Positions 17,024 to 25,853 of a stretch of 64,000 nucleotides of DNA are shown here, one piece after another; the stretch's first letter is position 1, and each line of letters begins with the position of its first letter. The DNA comes from Burkholderiales bacterium (GTDB taxonomy: Bacteria; Pseudomonadota; Gammaproteobacteria; Burkholderiales; Casimicrobiaceae). Made by a program: the position numbers and the translations under genes. The notes below the pieces were generated by a model. It did not search any database and was not told where the DNA came from. It saw only the letters and a list, made by a program, of their open reading frames with translations. The stretch spans positions 1 through 64,000 of the forward strand of contig JANXNI010000041.1 of NCBI GenBank assembly GCA_025354165.1, read 5' to 3'.

Positions 17024-17803
17024 TCAGTGAACGGTCGGGGGTACGGAAACAGTTTGGATCATGGTCTCTCCAGGCGGGACTTCAAACAACTCATCGTCTG
17101 AGTGTTGAGTGGCGGCAACGAGTGCCTCAGAATCAATCGATAAAGCCAGCGCTGTGTCGATGCGACCCTGCTCGGGATAGATCGGCTCATGCGGCACTTC
17201 CGGCAGCTCAAGCGCAGGATGTGCGTCAAGGTCAGCGAGCGGCGGCAATTCAGACAATGAGCGCAGGCTCAAGTCATTCAAAAATTCTTTGGTCGTGGCG
17301 TACAGCGCAGGGCGGCCCGGCGTGTCTTTGTGACCAATTACTTCCACCCAGCCTCGATCTTCCAGCGCTTTCAAAATATTGGTCGACACGGCAACGCCGC
17401 GAATCGCTTCAACTTCACCGCGCGTGGCGGGCTGTCGATAGGCGATGATGGCGAGTGTTTCCATCACGGCGCGCGAATATTTCGGCGGCTTTTCTGGCGT
17501 CAGTCGATCAATGTTGACCTGCATCTCGGTGCGCGTCTGAAAGCGATAGCCGGACGCGACCTGCATCAGCTCGATGCTGCCGCGCTCTTTCCACTCGGCG
17601 GTGAGATCAGCCAGCAGCAGGCGCACCGTTTCGGTGGGCACCGGTGGGTCAAAAACTTTGACGATTTCGTCTAGGGGAAGTGGCTCGTGGCTGGCCAGCA
17701 AGACCGTTTCCAGTACGCGTTTGGCGTGGGTGAGTTCGTCCAATGAAGGCTCTATGGTTTGTGGGCAATGGAAGACGCCATTGCTAACGTCCCTAACGGG
17801 CAT
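17024..17803 (-). CDS. scpB: Segregation and condensation protein B
   Basis: ScpB dimerises through winged helices and, with ScpA and SMC, forms the bacterial condensin that organises and separates chromosomes. The 259 residues contain the family segments LETVLLASHEPLPLDEIV, YSRAVMETLAIIAYRQP and TRGEVEAIRGVAVSTNI, then PGRPALYATTKEFLNDL. The C-terminal 60 residues are an acidic tail beyond the usual core. The ATG at 17803 directly touches the inner-facing end of a 132-bp inverted-repeat element, so no ordinary Shine-Dalgarno stands ahead of it (AATAGAG only). The first 20 residues before SLDELTHAKRV are not conserved, so a later start is possible. Confidence 0.92.
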   Translation of the reverse strand: MPVRDVSNGVFHCPQTIEPSLDELTHAKRVLETVLLASHEPLPLDEIVKVFDPPVPTETVRLLLADLTAEWKERGSIELMQVASGYRFQTRTEMQVNIDRLTPEKPPKYSRAVMETLAIIAYRQPATRGEVEAIRGVAVSTNILKALEDRGWVEVIGHKDTPGRPALYATTKEFLNDLSLRSLSELPPLADLDAHPALELPEVPHEPIYPEQGRIDTALALSIDSEALVAATQHSDDELFEVPPGETMIQTVSVPPTVH

Positions 17804-17935
17804 CTCTATTGATTCATTTTTGGGGGCGCATTATGTCGTCGCGCGGTGCTCGCAATCCTCATGTACCAGGGCGTACATTGCGGTTGCTGTGCTCCGGGCT
17901 CCTAACACTGCATCCCCAAAAATGAATCAATAGAG
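17804..17935. repeat. 132-bp inverted-repeat element in the scpA-scpB gap
   Basis: Perfect 22-bp inverted ends: CTCTATTGATTCATTTTTGG(GG) at 17804-17825 and its reverse complement at 17914-17935. Inside is a second imperfect palindrome built on GCAATCCTCATGTAC and GTACATTGCGGTTGC around CAGGGC. The whole element can fold into one long hairpin. It fills nearly all of the gap, touching the scpB start codon. Confidence 0.9.
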
Positions 17936-17965
17936 GCGCCCTAAACGAAAAAGCAGAGAAAAGTG

Positions 17966-18859
17966 CTACGCCGCTTCGTCGTTCGCCGCATTCGTGCCGT
18001 AATCAGGTGTGGCCGCGACCATCACCCCGCCGTCGCCGGCGAGTTGCACATAAATGGGGCTAAAGGGTTCAGTTTGCGCGACCGAGATCAGTCGTTCGCG
18101 CGCTAACTCCAGGATCGCGAGGAAGGTGACAACAACCAGTGGTACGGTCGCCGTTTCCTCGAACAGTTGCGCGAATTCTACATGCACACCGGGTTTAAGC
18201 CTGCGCAGCAGAAAACTCATGCGCGCGCGAACCGACAGTTCGTCTCGGGAAATGAGGTGAGTTTTGTTGAGTTTGGCCCGCGCGAGAATCCAGCCCCAGG
18301 CGCGGCGCAGGTCGTCCGGCTCAACATCCGGCATGCGCATCGAGGTCTGTTTTTCGAAGATAACCTGCACAATGGCATAGTCACGCTCAGCTTGCGGCAA
18401 ATCGTCCAGACCGGCTGCGGCCAGCTTCATTTGCTCGTATTCGAGCAGACGCTTGACCAGGGCGGCGCGTGGATCGGCCTCTTCCTCCGCAGTCACCGGC
18501 GGACGCGGCAACAACATGCGCGATTTGATCTCAATCAGCATCGCAGCCATTAACAGATATTCCGCTGCCAGCTCGAAGCGCTGCGTCGATTTCATGCGCT
18601 CGACGTAGTCCAGATATTGCCGCGTGAGGGCGGCCATCGGGATGTCGAGAATGTTCAGATTCTGCTTGCGGATCAAGTAAAGCAGCAGATCGAGCGGCCC
18701 TTCGAACGCGTCAAGAAACACCTCTAATGCTTCCGGCGGAATGTAGAGATCCTTCGGCATCTCGCCGAACGGCTGGCCGTAGATTTTGGCTAACGCGTGC
18801 TCGACGACGGCGGCGACTTCGGGGGCGACTTCGGGCGGTGCAGTTGCTACATCCATCAA
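17966..18859 (-). CDS. scpA: Segregation and condensation protein A
   Basis: Kleisin subunit that bridges SMC heads and ScpB in the condensin complex. The 297-residue protein shows the kleisin layout: an N-terminal segment with LDAFEGPLDLLLYLIRKQN and DIPMAALTRQYLDYVERM, the conserved LAAEYLLMAAMLIEIKSRMLLP, and a C-terminal winged-helix region with TFLAILELARERLISVAQ. The first 35 residues, Ala/Val/Glu-rich, are an extension typical of betaproteobacterial ScpA. It lies upstream of scpB, separated by an inverted-repeat element, and a REP-like hairpin precedes its own start. Confidence 0.95.
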   Translation of the reverse strand: MMDVATAPPEVAPEVAAVVEHALAKIYGQPFGEMPKDLYIPPEALEVFLDAFEGPLDLLLYLIRKQNLNILDIPMAALTRQYLDYVERMKSTQRFELAAEYLLMAAMLIEIKSRMLLPRPPVTAEEEADPRAALVKRLLEYEQMKLAAAGLDDLPQAERDYAIVQVIFEKQTSMRMPDVEPDDLRRAWGWILARAKLNKTHLISRDELSVRARMSFLLRRLKPGVHVEFAQLFEETATVPLVVVTFLAILELARERLISVAQTEPFSPIYVQLAGDGGVMVAATPDYGTNAANDEAA

Positions 18860-18876
18860 TTGCGCATCAATTTATT

Positions 18877-18956
18877 GTTCTTGTAAGAGCGGCTTGCCAC
18901 GACCTACGGTTGTTGAAGATTCACGTCGGGTCGCGGCAAGCCGCTCCTACAAGAAC
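18877..18956. repeat. REP-like hairpin upstream of scpA
   Basis: Arms GTTCTTGTAAGAGCGGCTTG(CC...) at 18877-18903 and its near-complement ending at 18956 match at about 25 of 27 positions, around a 25-bp loop. The core GTAGGAGCGGCTTGCCGCGA on one arm is very close to REP consensus sequences of other proteobacteria. It sits between mpo1 and scpA. Confidence 0.85.
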
Positions 18957-18959
18957 CTA

Positions 18960-19484
18960 TCACGCCACTTTCATCTGCCGAATGTGCGTCGGCCCGACGC
19001 GCGCGACGACAGCGTCCTCAATCTCCGTACGCAAACCTAGCTCAAATGCGAGTTCCGCAGCAACGAAGATCGGCCCAATCGCCAGACCCATGATGTCATC
19101 GACAAACGCTGGCTTCTTGCCTTCGTAGTAATGGCCAACGAATTGAATGATCCAGCCAACGACGAACATGCCGATGCCAGCGACCAGCCAGTTCATCGTA
19201 CTCTGTGCGGCAAAAAATTGCCCGAGCCAGAGACAAAACCCCAGAAAGACTGCCATCGCAATCCCGAAACGAATATCAAGCTTCAGGTAGAACAAACCGA
19301 TGATCACAACGCCAAATAACGCCGGTGTGATCGCAACGCCATCGAGATGCGCAAACACAGGTCGCGACAACAAAATCGTGACGGCTGCCACGATCATGGG
19401 AACACCAACAAAGTGCGTCGCAATATTGCGGCGATCACGGTGATATGCCGCATATTTGCTCAAATAATCTACGAACGAACTCAT
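18960..19484 (-). CDS. Mpo1/DUF962 family membrane protein
   Basis: Resembles the Mpo1 family; the yeast member is an Fe(II) dioxygenase that alpha-oxidises 2-hydroxy fatty acids. This 174-residue protein starts MSSFVDYLSKYAAYHRDRRN, followed by THFVGVP and, after four hydrophobic helices, FVGHYYEGKKPAFVDD: the histidine motifs seen in the family. The start at 19484 was chosen over a longer frame because AAGGAGG stands seven bases ahead. It lies 45 bases downstream of trpS. The enzymatic role in bacteria is inferred from yeast only. Confidence 0.85.
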   Translation of the reverse strand: MSSFVDYLSKYAAYHRDRRNIATHFVGVPMIVAAVTILLSRPVFAHLDGVAITPALFGVVIIGLFYLKLDIRFGIAMAVFLGFCLWLGQFFAAQSTMNWLVAGIGMFVVGWIIQFVGHYYEGKKPAFVDDIMGLAIGPIFVAAELAFELGLRTEIEDAVVARVGPTHIRQMKVA

Positions 19485-19529
19485 GGTTTCCTCCTTGTTA
19501 TCCTGGTCGACGCAGGCAGCGAGCAAAGG

Positions 19530-20732
19530 CTAAACCTTCGCCAACCCCATCGCAGAACGAACATCAAGCATAGTCTCTTCGGCAACCCGGCGCGCCTTCG
19601 CGCAACCATCGTGCAGCACTTCTTTCACATAGCCCGGCTTCGCCTCGATCTCAATGATGCGCGCCTGCATCGGTGCCAGTTCGGCGTTGATCGCGTCAAT
19701 CACCGGTTGCTTGCATTCAAGGCAACCGATGCCTGCCGTCGTGCAGCCCTGCCGCACCCAGGCCCTGGTTTCATCGCTCGAATAGACCTGATGCAGCGTC
19801 CACACGGGGCACTTATCAGGATCGCCCGGATCGTTGCGGCGCGCGCGTGCGGGATCAGTCGGCATCCGGCGAACTTTCTGTTCGACGGACGCTGGCGTTT
19901 CGCGCAAGTCGATGCCGTTGCCGTAGCTCTTGCTCATCTTGCGGCCATCGAGACCGATGACTTTCGACGTCGGTGTCAACAAGGCTTGCGGCTCCGGCAG
20001 GATTGTTCTGCGGGCGCCAGTAAGGAAGCCGAGCAACGTTTCTTTCTCAGCATTTGAGATCGAACCCGCAGCCATCACCAGCGCTTTCGCCTGCTCCAGC
20101 GACTCAGCATTGCCGTCCTGATTGAACGCAATCTTCAAGGCTTGGTACTGCTTGCCGACTTTGCCGCCGAGCTTCTTGATCGCTGCTTCTGCCTTCTCGG
20201 CGAAACCCGACTCACGACCATAAATGTGATTGAAGCGACGCGCGATTTCACGCGTGATTTCAAGGTGCGACACCTGATCTTCGCCGACCGGCACTTTGCT
20301 CGCCCGATAGACAAGAATGTCGGCCGCCTGCATGAGCGGATAGCCGAGAAAACCGTACGTCGTGAGATCTTTCTCTTTCAGGTTTTCCTGCTGTTCTTTG
20401 TACGTCGGCACGCGCTCCAGCCAGCCGAGCGGCGTGATCATGCCGAGCAACAGCGACAACTCCGCATGCTGCGGCACCTGGCTTTGCAGAAAGATCGTCG
20501 ACTGATTCGGGTCGAGCCCGGCTGCGAGCCAATCGGTCACCATGTCGAACGTCGACGTCTCAATCACACGCGGATCGTCGTAATGGCTCGTGAGCGCATG
20601 CCAGTCCGCGACGAAATAAAAACACTCGTGTTCGGACTGAAGTTTGATCCAGTTTTTGAGCGCACCGTGATAGTGGCCGATGTGCATGAAGCCCGTGGGG
20701 CGCATGCCGGAAAGAACGCGATCTTTGAACAT
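19530..20732 (-). CDS. trpS: Tryptophanyl-tRNA synthetase
   Basis: Charges tRNA-Trp with tryptophan. Class I aminoacyl-tRNA synthetase signatures are present: GFMHIGHYHGAL (HIGH motif) near residue 16 and GRKMSKSYGN (KMSKS motif). The 400-residue length is the longer betaproteobacterial form; its C-terminal half contains a cysteine set, GCTTAGIGCLECKQP, usual for that form. It lies six bases downstream of the M50 protease gene, so the two are cotranscribed. Confidence 0.97.
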   Translation of the reverse strand: MFKDRVLSGMRPTGFMHIGHYHGALKNWIKLQSEHECFYFVADWHALTSHYDDPRVIETSTFDMVTDWLAAGLDPNQSTIFLQSQVPQHAELSLLLGMITPLGWLERVPTYKEQQENLKEKDLTTYGFLGYPLMQAADILVYRASKVPVGEDQVSHLEITREIARRFNHIYGRESGFAEKAEAAIKKLGGKVGKQYQALKIAFNQDGNAESLEQAKALVMAAGSISNAEKETLLGFLTGARRTILPEPQALLTPTSKVIGLDGRKMSKSYGNGIDLRETPASVEQKVRRMPTDPARARRNDPGDPDKCPVWTLHQVYSSDETRAWVRQGCTTAGIGCLECKQPVIDAINAELAPMQARIIEIEAKPGYVKEVLHDGCAKARRVAEETMLDVRSAMGLAKV

Positions 20733-20738
20733 AGCAGC

Positions 20739-21359
20739 TTAGAGACCTACCAGCGCACCGAGCGCACGGTAGGTGATTGAGTAAAGCGGCATCAGAATCG
20801 TGCCGAGAATGCCGGCCACCGCCAGACCGAGCACGATGAACAGGCCGTAGGGCTCCATTCGCGAATAGGCGTACGACATTGATCCTGGCAGCAAACCAGC
20901 AACGATACGTCCACCATCCAGCGGCAAAATTGGCAGCAAATTGAGCACCATAAGGCCGACGTTCCACGCCACGCCAGCGCGTGCGATGGCGTCAATGGCT
21001 GGCACGTCGGACATTTTCAGAATGATCGCCCAGCCAATTGCCATGACGAGATTGGCTGCGGGCCCGGCCGCGGCCACCCAGATCATGTCGCGCTTCGGAT
21101 TGCGTAAATTATTGAAATTCACCGGCACTGGCTTGGCCCAACCAAAGAAGAAGCCGCCAATAGCGAGCGTCAGCGCCGGAACGGCGACCGTGCCGACCCA
21201 ATCAATATGCTTGATCGGATTCAGCGATATGCGTCCCAGCATTTCTGCCGTGCGATCGCCAAACATGCGTGCCGCATAACCGTGAGCGGCTTCGTGCAGC
21301 GTGATCGCCAGTAGCAGCGGAATCGCGTTTACCGCGATTTTGTAAATGATGTCGTCCAT
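20739..21359 (-). CDS. M50 family site-2-type membrane metalloprotease
   Basis: Intramembrane zinc protease. The 206 residues form about five helices. LLAITLHEAAHGYAA carries the HExxH zinc site in the first helix, and NLLPILPLDGGRIVAG carries the aspartate ligand in the NxxPxxxLDGG motif. It has no PDZ domain, so it belongs to the short group rather than RseP. In betaproteobacteria this gene is regularly found ahead of trpS, as here. The natural substrate is unknown. Confidence 0.92.
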   Translation of the reverse strand: MDDIIYKIAVNAIPLLLAITLHEAAHGYAARMFGDRTAEMLGRISLNPIKHIDWVGTVAVPALTLAIGGFFFGWAKPVPVNFNNLRNPKRDMIWVAAAGPAANLVMAIGWAIILKMSDVPAIDAIARAGVAWNVGLMVLNLLPILPLDGGRIVAGLLPGSMSYAYSRMEPYGLFIVLGLAVAGILGTILMPLYSITYRALGALVGL

Positions 21360-21440
21360 AGGGCTATTTTAAAGGGCGTGACGTGCGGGACACTTTGCAG
21401 TTGGGGGCAATGCAGCGCGAGCGCAACAAAAGCGCACCTC

Positions 21441-21481
21441 TGAAAAAGAAAAGGCCGCGACGCTCTTGGCAATCGCGGCCT
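21441..21481 (-). terminator. Terminator after the porin gene
   Basis: On the minus strand, stem AGGCCGCGA / TCGCGGCCT with a 12-base loop is followed by TTTCTTTTTC, 33 bases after the porin stop codon. Confidence 0.88.
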
Positions 21482-21513
21482 GAAGGTGTGTGCCTTGCTG
21501 TGAAGTATCTAGC

Positions 21514-22755
21514 CTAGAACTTGTGACGTAGCGAGAACTGATATGACGTCGAGTCCTTGCCAGCATACGCGGTGACGCCGCCGAGGAACCCGTTGCCGCC
21601 AGCCAGCGCTTGCCCATTGGCATTGTTGTTGACTTGTGTGACGATTAGATTAACGTCGGTGCGCTTCGAAAGCGGATAGGTAATGGCGGCACCGTAAGAC
21701 TCAGAATCGGCATTGGTTGCACGACGGTCGTCAAAACGGGAATAGCCAATGGTGATCGTCGAAACACCCAACGGGATGCGCGCACCAACGTGATAGAGCT
21801 TCGCGTCCTGCATAAAGCGCGGCAGGATGCCACTGTCGATGAGCGTCGCAGGCACGCCGCCGGCCAGAAGTCCGGCACGAAGTTCCGGCGCGGACGAACC
21901 GTTCGGCTCCTTTATTGCAGCGTAGAGGGCGAACAGATTGACAAATCCGGCGTTGAAATTTCCGCCGATTGCGAGGGTGTTCAACGACTTTTGACCGGCA
22001 CTGTTGGTGCGCTCGTTGTAGCCTGCACCGACGCCAAACTGGGCCGTCTGGTAGCCGCCGTTAACCCCGACCAGGCGACCGTTTTTGGTGCCTGAGCTGC
22101 TTTCGCCAAACGCGTAGTAGCCGGTGCCGAAGAAGCCGTTTAATTCGATGCGATACAAAAGCGAGTTGCTTTCACGAATGTCGACGCCGGCCGGGATGCC
22201 AGATATCTGACCGGGTGACGCCGCAGAGGCGTTGGCGAATGCATCGAAGCGATTGGTAATTTCGAACGCTGGCGTGTATTGACGGCCTACGAGTACGGCA
22301 CCGTACGGTGTAATCAGGCCGACATAGGCCTGACGGTCAAACAGTCGGCCAGGCAGGTTAACGCCAAGCTGGGCACCGACCGCGCCGTTCAATGCAGCTT
22401 GCACTGCAGGAGGCAGCCCCGCCAGAAAACGATCAGGGAGCTGATTGCCGGAAATCGTACGGTTGCTCAATGAGCCAGTGTCGGCTTCGAAACGATTTTC
22501 GAGAACGAACACGGCTTTCATGCCGTTGCCCATGTCCTCAGTACCGCGCAAACCCCAGCGCGAACCTTCCATGATGCCGCTGGCGACCTGCGTCACGCTG
22601 CCGCCCTTGACGCCGGTGACGTGCTGCACGCCTGCATCGACCACGCCGTACAGTGTGACGTTCGCGGTTTGTGCCAGCGCCTGATTGACGGCGAGCGAGA
22701 GCGGGAGCACGGCGAGCGCTGCGGCGCTACGTGCAAAGATTGAGCTGTATTTCAT
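21514..22755 (-). CDS. General outer-membrane porin, betaproteobacterial type
   Basis: Trimeric 16-strand beta-barrel for passive diffusion of small solutes. The 413-residue precursor has a signal peptide ending NQALAQ at about residue 28, and the mature protein begins TANVTLYGVVDAGVQHV, the standard start of this porin group. It ends YQFSLRHKF with the terminal phenylalanine needed for BAM recognition. The start at 22755 has AAGGAGG seven bases ahead. It is monocistronic with its own terminator. The upstream space, shared with the divergent TonB receptor, contains a dispersed palindrome. Confidence 0.95.
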   Translation of the reverse strand: MKYSSIFARSAAALAVLPLSLAVNQALAQTANVTLYGVVDAGVQHVTGVKGGSVTQVASGIMEGSRWGLRGTEDMGNGMKAVFVLENRFEADTGSLSNRTISGNQLPDRFLAGLPPAVQAALNGAVGAQLGVNLPGRLFDRQAYVGLITPYGAVLVGRQYTPAFEITNRFDAFANASAASPGQISGIPAGVDIRESNSLLYRIELNGFFGTGYYAFGESSSGTKNGRLVGVNGGYQTAQFGVGAGYNERTNSAGQKSLNTLAIGGNFNAGFVNLFALYAAIKEPNGSSAPELRAGLLAGGVPATLIDSGILPRFMQDAKLYHVGARIPLGVSTITIGYSRFDDRRATNADSESYGAAITYPLSKRTDVNLIVTQVNNNANGQALAGGNGFLGGVTAYAGKDSTSYQFSLRHKF

Positions 22756-22962
22756 GGGTCCTCCTTGTTGCTTTGTGTGTTTTGAGCCGCCGCACCCATT
22801 AAGGCGCAACACTCAAACGTATTGCCTAATTGTGCATGCAATCGCGCTGTTTCGGTGAACTACGCACCGCGATGCGCCCGACTCGCATACGGTTGTTGCG
22901 ACCTCGCAACCCTCACGCGTTTTAATCGCCGCGATAGTAGTTTTTACGCAGCAAAATTAGTA

Positions 22963-23078
22963 CAGCTTTTTTACATAGTCCCTATTTCATAAGGGATAGC
23001 GCCCCATATTAGCGCTTGTCGACTTATAAACAATTCATGACATCGCCCTTATTCACGCAGCATTTCATAAAAAAGCCG
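22963..23078. repeat. Dispersed palindromic element, copy F
   Basis: Begins CAGCTTTTTTACATAG, centre TGTCGACTTATAA, right part TCGCCCTTATTCACG, ends ATAAAAAAGCCG. It lies between the divergent porin and TonB receptor genes, so promoters of one or both may overlap it. Confidence 0.75.
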
Positions 23079-23103
23079 TTGATCAGATGAAATCTTAAAA
23101 CTA

Positions 23104-23152
23104 ATGCAATTAAGATGCTTTAACGGCGATTTTTGGCTAACATGCAATTAAG
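23104..23152. promoter_or_regulatory. Two direct repeats ahead of the TonB receptor
   Basis: ATGCAATTAAG occurs twice, at 23104-23114 and 23142-23152, 38 bases apart and 23-61 bases before the receptor start. The spacing is close to four helical turns. This could be an operator for a metal regulator; the sequence does not match a Zur or Fur box that I know. Confidence 0.4.
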
Positions 23153-23174
23153 TTTCATTAGTTGAATTTGCATC

Positions 23175-25181
23175 ATGTTCCGCAACTCATCTCATCGCCG
23201 CCGAATCAGCATGCTTGTCTGCGCCGCCGCGGCCCTCGCCGCATCGTTCCCGACACAGGCGCAAACACCGACGAAAGTTGACAAAGTAATCGTCACTGCT
23301 TCGCCGTTTTCCGATCAGGACGAACTGCAATCGGTGCAACCGGCCGTCGTGGTCGGCAAGGAGGCGCTGGTCAAAGATCGGGCTGCAAGCCTCGGTGACA
23401 CGCTTTCGACGCAAGCCGGTATTCAGTCGTCGTCGTTCGGCCCCGGCGCATCGCGGCCGATTATTCGTGGGCTCGACGGGCCGCGCGTCAAGACGGCTGA
23501 GAACGGCGTCGGCACGCTTGATGTCGGCACCATCAGCCCAGATCACGCGGTCTCAGCCGAAGTGCTTGGCGCGCGCCAGATTGAGATTTTGCGTGGTCCA
23601 GCGACGCTTTTGTATGGTTCCGGTGCGATTGGAGGTCTAGTCAACGTCGTCACGGATCGCATTCCGCAAGCGCACAGCGACGGCACGCGACTACTGTTCG
23701 ACGGTCGTTTGTCGACGGCCGAGCACACGCGAGACATTGGCGGACAATTACGCACCAGCGCAGGACCGTTTGCATTCACCGGGGAAGCGTCAGACCGGCG
23801 TACCGATGACTACGAAACGGCCCACGGAAAGCTCGCGAACTCAGACACCGCAACGAAGAACGCGAGCGTCGGTGGTTCCTACATTCTGGCGAACGGATTT
23901 ATTGGCGTAGGCGTGAATCGCTTCGAGAGCAATTACGGCATTCCATCGCCCGACGCCGCGCGCATCGATCTGTCGCGCAATCGCGTAGAAACGCTGGGCG
24001 AAATCAACAACGTATTGGGGCTGGAGCGGGTGCGCTTTAGTGCGACCAACAATCAATACAAACACGCCGAGATTGAATCTACTGGCGCAATTGGAACGGT
24101 CTTTCGCAACAACGCCAGCAACGCGCGATTCGATCTGCAAACTACGCCCATGGCTGGCTGGCGCACGGTGTTCGGCGCAGAGGTTGAGCGCGCGGAATTC
24201 TCGGCCATCGGCGCAGAAACGATCGTTCCCGTGACCCAAACAAAAAGTCACGCCCTCTTCGCCGTGACCGAGAGAAAATTCGGCGCTGGACGCTTGGAAA
24301 TCGGTGGAAGATTCGAGCGCGTTTCGCATTCGCCCGAAGCACCTGTTTCGCTTCCCGACCGCAGCTTCTCGTTAGCGAATGGCTCGATTGGCTATCAATG
24401 GCAACTCGACAACATAAGCGCCATCAGCGCGTCCTACAGCCACGCCGAGCGCGCCCCCGCGATTGAAGAGTTGTACTCAAAAGGCGCACACGTCGCCACG
24501 CTCACCTACGACCTTGGCAACGCGCAACTGGCGAAAGAGCGCTCGCAAAATATCGACGTTGCCTACAAATTGCAGAGCCACGCGTGGAGCGTTCGCGCCT
24601 CCGTCTTTCGCAATAACGTGAAGAACTTCATCTACGGCGCCAGCGTTGATGAGAACGGTGACGGCGTCGCCGATCACGTCAATACCGCAGGCGAAGTCGT
24701 GGTCAATGGCGAGCTGCTTAAACGGGAATTTGTAAACGTCAATGCACGCTTCACGGGGGCTGAACTTTCACTCGGTTATGCGCCGACGCAAGGCTTCGGA
24801 TTCACCGCGATGTCCGACACGGTGCGAGGCGTCATCGTGAGCGAAAGCGGCAGTAACCTGCCGCGCATCAGTCCATCAAGAATCGGCGGCAAGCTGACCT
24901 GGCGCGGCGGAGCAAATAACGCGTGGTACACGGACGTGGGCGCAACACACGTATTCGAGCAGGACCGCGTAGCCTCGTTCGAAACCAGCACGCCAGCTTA
25001 CACGCGCGTGGATGCGTCAATTCGCTATCGCATGGCTTTTGCCAACAACCGCAGCGCAGAGCTCTACATCCTCGGCAGAAATCTCACCAATCGCGATATT
25101 CGCGTTCACACCTCGTTTTTGAAGGACTTTGCGCCGATGCCCGGTCGGAGTTTGTTTTTGGGTGTGACGACGACGTATTGA
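23175..25181 (+). CDS. TonB-dependent receptor, ZnuD-like
   Basis: Outer-membrane active importer powered by TonB. The 668-residue precursor has a signal peptide (cleavage near TQAQ, residue 30), a plug domain with SLGDTLSTQAGIQSSSFGPG, RPIIRGLDGPRVKTAENGVG and ILRGPATLLYGSGAIGGLVN, and a barrel. These plug motifs, and ELYSKGAHVATLTYDLGN in the barrel, are closest to the ZnuD zinc receptor group. The His-rich loop seen in some ZnuD proteins is not obvious. It ends VTTTY instead of a terminal Phe. The zinc assignment is inference; two direct repeats upstream may be its operator. Confidence 0.85.
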   Translation: MFRNSSHRRRISMLVCAAAALAASFPTQAQTPTKVDKVIVTASPFSDQDELQSVQPAVVVGKEALVKDRAASLGDTLSTQAGIQSSSFGPGASRPIIRGLDGPRVKTAENGVGTLDVGTISPDHAVSAEVLGARQIEILRGPATLLYGSGAIGGLVNVVTDRIPQAHSDGTRLLFDGRLSTAEHTRDIGGQLRTSAGPFAFTGEASDRRTDDYETAHGKLANSDTATKNASVGGSYILANGFIGVGVNRFESNYGIPSPDAARIDLSRNRVETLGEINNVLGLERVRFSATNNQYKHAEIESTGAIGTVFRNNASNARFDLQTTPMAGWRTVFGAEVERAEFSAIGAETIVPVTQTKSHALFAVTERKFGAGRLEIGGRFERVSHSPEAPVSLPDRSFSLANGSIGYQWQLDNISAISASYSHAERAPAIEELYSKGAHVATLTYDLGNAQLAKERSQNIDVAYKLQSHAWSVRASVFRNNVKNFIYGASVDENGDGVADHVNTAGEVVVNGELLKREFVNVNARFTGAELSLGYAPTQGFGFTAMSDTVRGVIVSESGSNLPRISPSRIGGKLTWRGGANNAWYTDVGATHVFEQDRVASFETSTPAYTRVDASIRYRMAFANNRSAELYILGRNLTNRDIRVHTSFLKDFAPMPGRSLFLGVTTTY

Positions 25182-25184
25182 AAC

Positions 25185-25550
25185 TCACTGTTCAGACGCC
25201 CGGCACCACTGCCGTTCGCACGGAATCCCGTTACCTCGTCCGTGGTTGTCCATCTTTGTATTAGGGCAATTGCGCAAGAAAAATGTGGCTTCCTCGCATG
25301 ACGTCATCTGCGAGCAATGCGTCCGACCGTCGCAAACAAACTTTGCCGGTTGTGTTGTAGCGGGAGCCGACGTAGCGCCCGAACTTGTTTGGCTGGTTCC
25401 TGGCGGATGTCCGTACCAGCTGGGCGGTGTAATTACACGCTCCTCAGACGCAATCGCCTCTGGAACGGGCGACGGCTTCGGTGCAAGGTAGCGCTCGTAA
25501 CTCAGCCAGCTCGCAAGCAGCACGATGCCGATGACGATGAATCTCAACAT
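25185..25550 (-). CDS. Excalibur-domain membrane protein
   Basis: 121 residues: one N-terminal transmembrane helix (about 3-20), a Ser/Thr/Pro-rich linker, and a C-terminal excalibur-like domain with CDGRTHCSQMTSCEEATFFL, then KMDNHGRGNGIPCERQWC. The repeated cysteines and the Asp-rich DxDxDGxxCE-like loop are those of a predicted calcium-binding module, although one loop aspartate is replaced (MDNHGRGNGIPC), so calcium binding is uncertain. It converges with the TonB receptor, three bases from its stop. Relatives often carry this domain after a cold-shock or DUF1294 part, which is missing here. Confidence 0.8.
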   Translation of the reverse strand: MLRFIVIGIVLLASWLSYERYLAPKPSPVPEAIASEERVITPPSWYGHPPGTSQTSSGATSAPATTQPAKFVCDGRTHCSQMTSCEEATFFLRNCPNTKMDNHGRGNGIPCERQWCRASEQ

Positions 25551-25853
25551 GGTTCAGATGAAAATGAATAACGCGGATATTTTGCATCTGATCCCTGGCC
25601 AGCCGCTCTGCCGTCGTGGTCTGTAGCGGAAGACTCACTTTTTAGATGCCAAAGATGGCGCGATAGCTGGCTTGGTGGCGACGGCAAGCGTACTTACGCA
25701 CATTAGCTGGTGTCAATTTGTGGCGTGTTACACACGCACCCTAGGTCACTGCGGCATGAGCAGCTCGCGGCAAAAATTGCTCTCATTCAACCAACCACTC
25801 ACCGTAACCCTCTCCCGCAAGGGGAGAGGGGACTGACTTGCGCTTCGCGAGGT
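25551..25853. other. Non-coding gap with a CT/GA hairpin
   Basis: I see no credible gene in these 303 bases. The one marked structure is CCCTCTCCCGCAAGGGGAGAGGG at 25808-25830, a hairpin (8-bp stem) of a kind scattered through many proteobacterial genomes. It lies 24 bases after the stop of the LysR gene and has no T-run. Confidence 0.5.
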
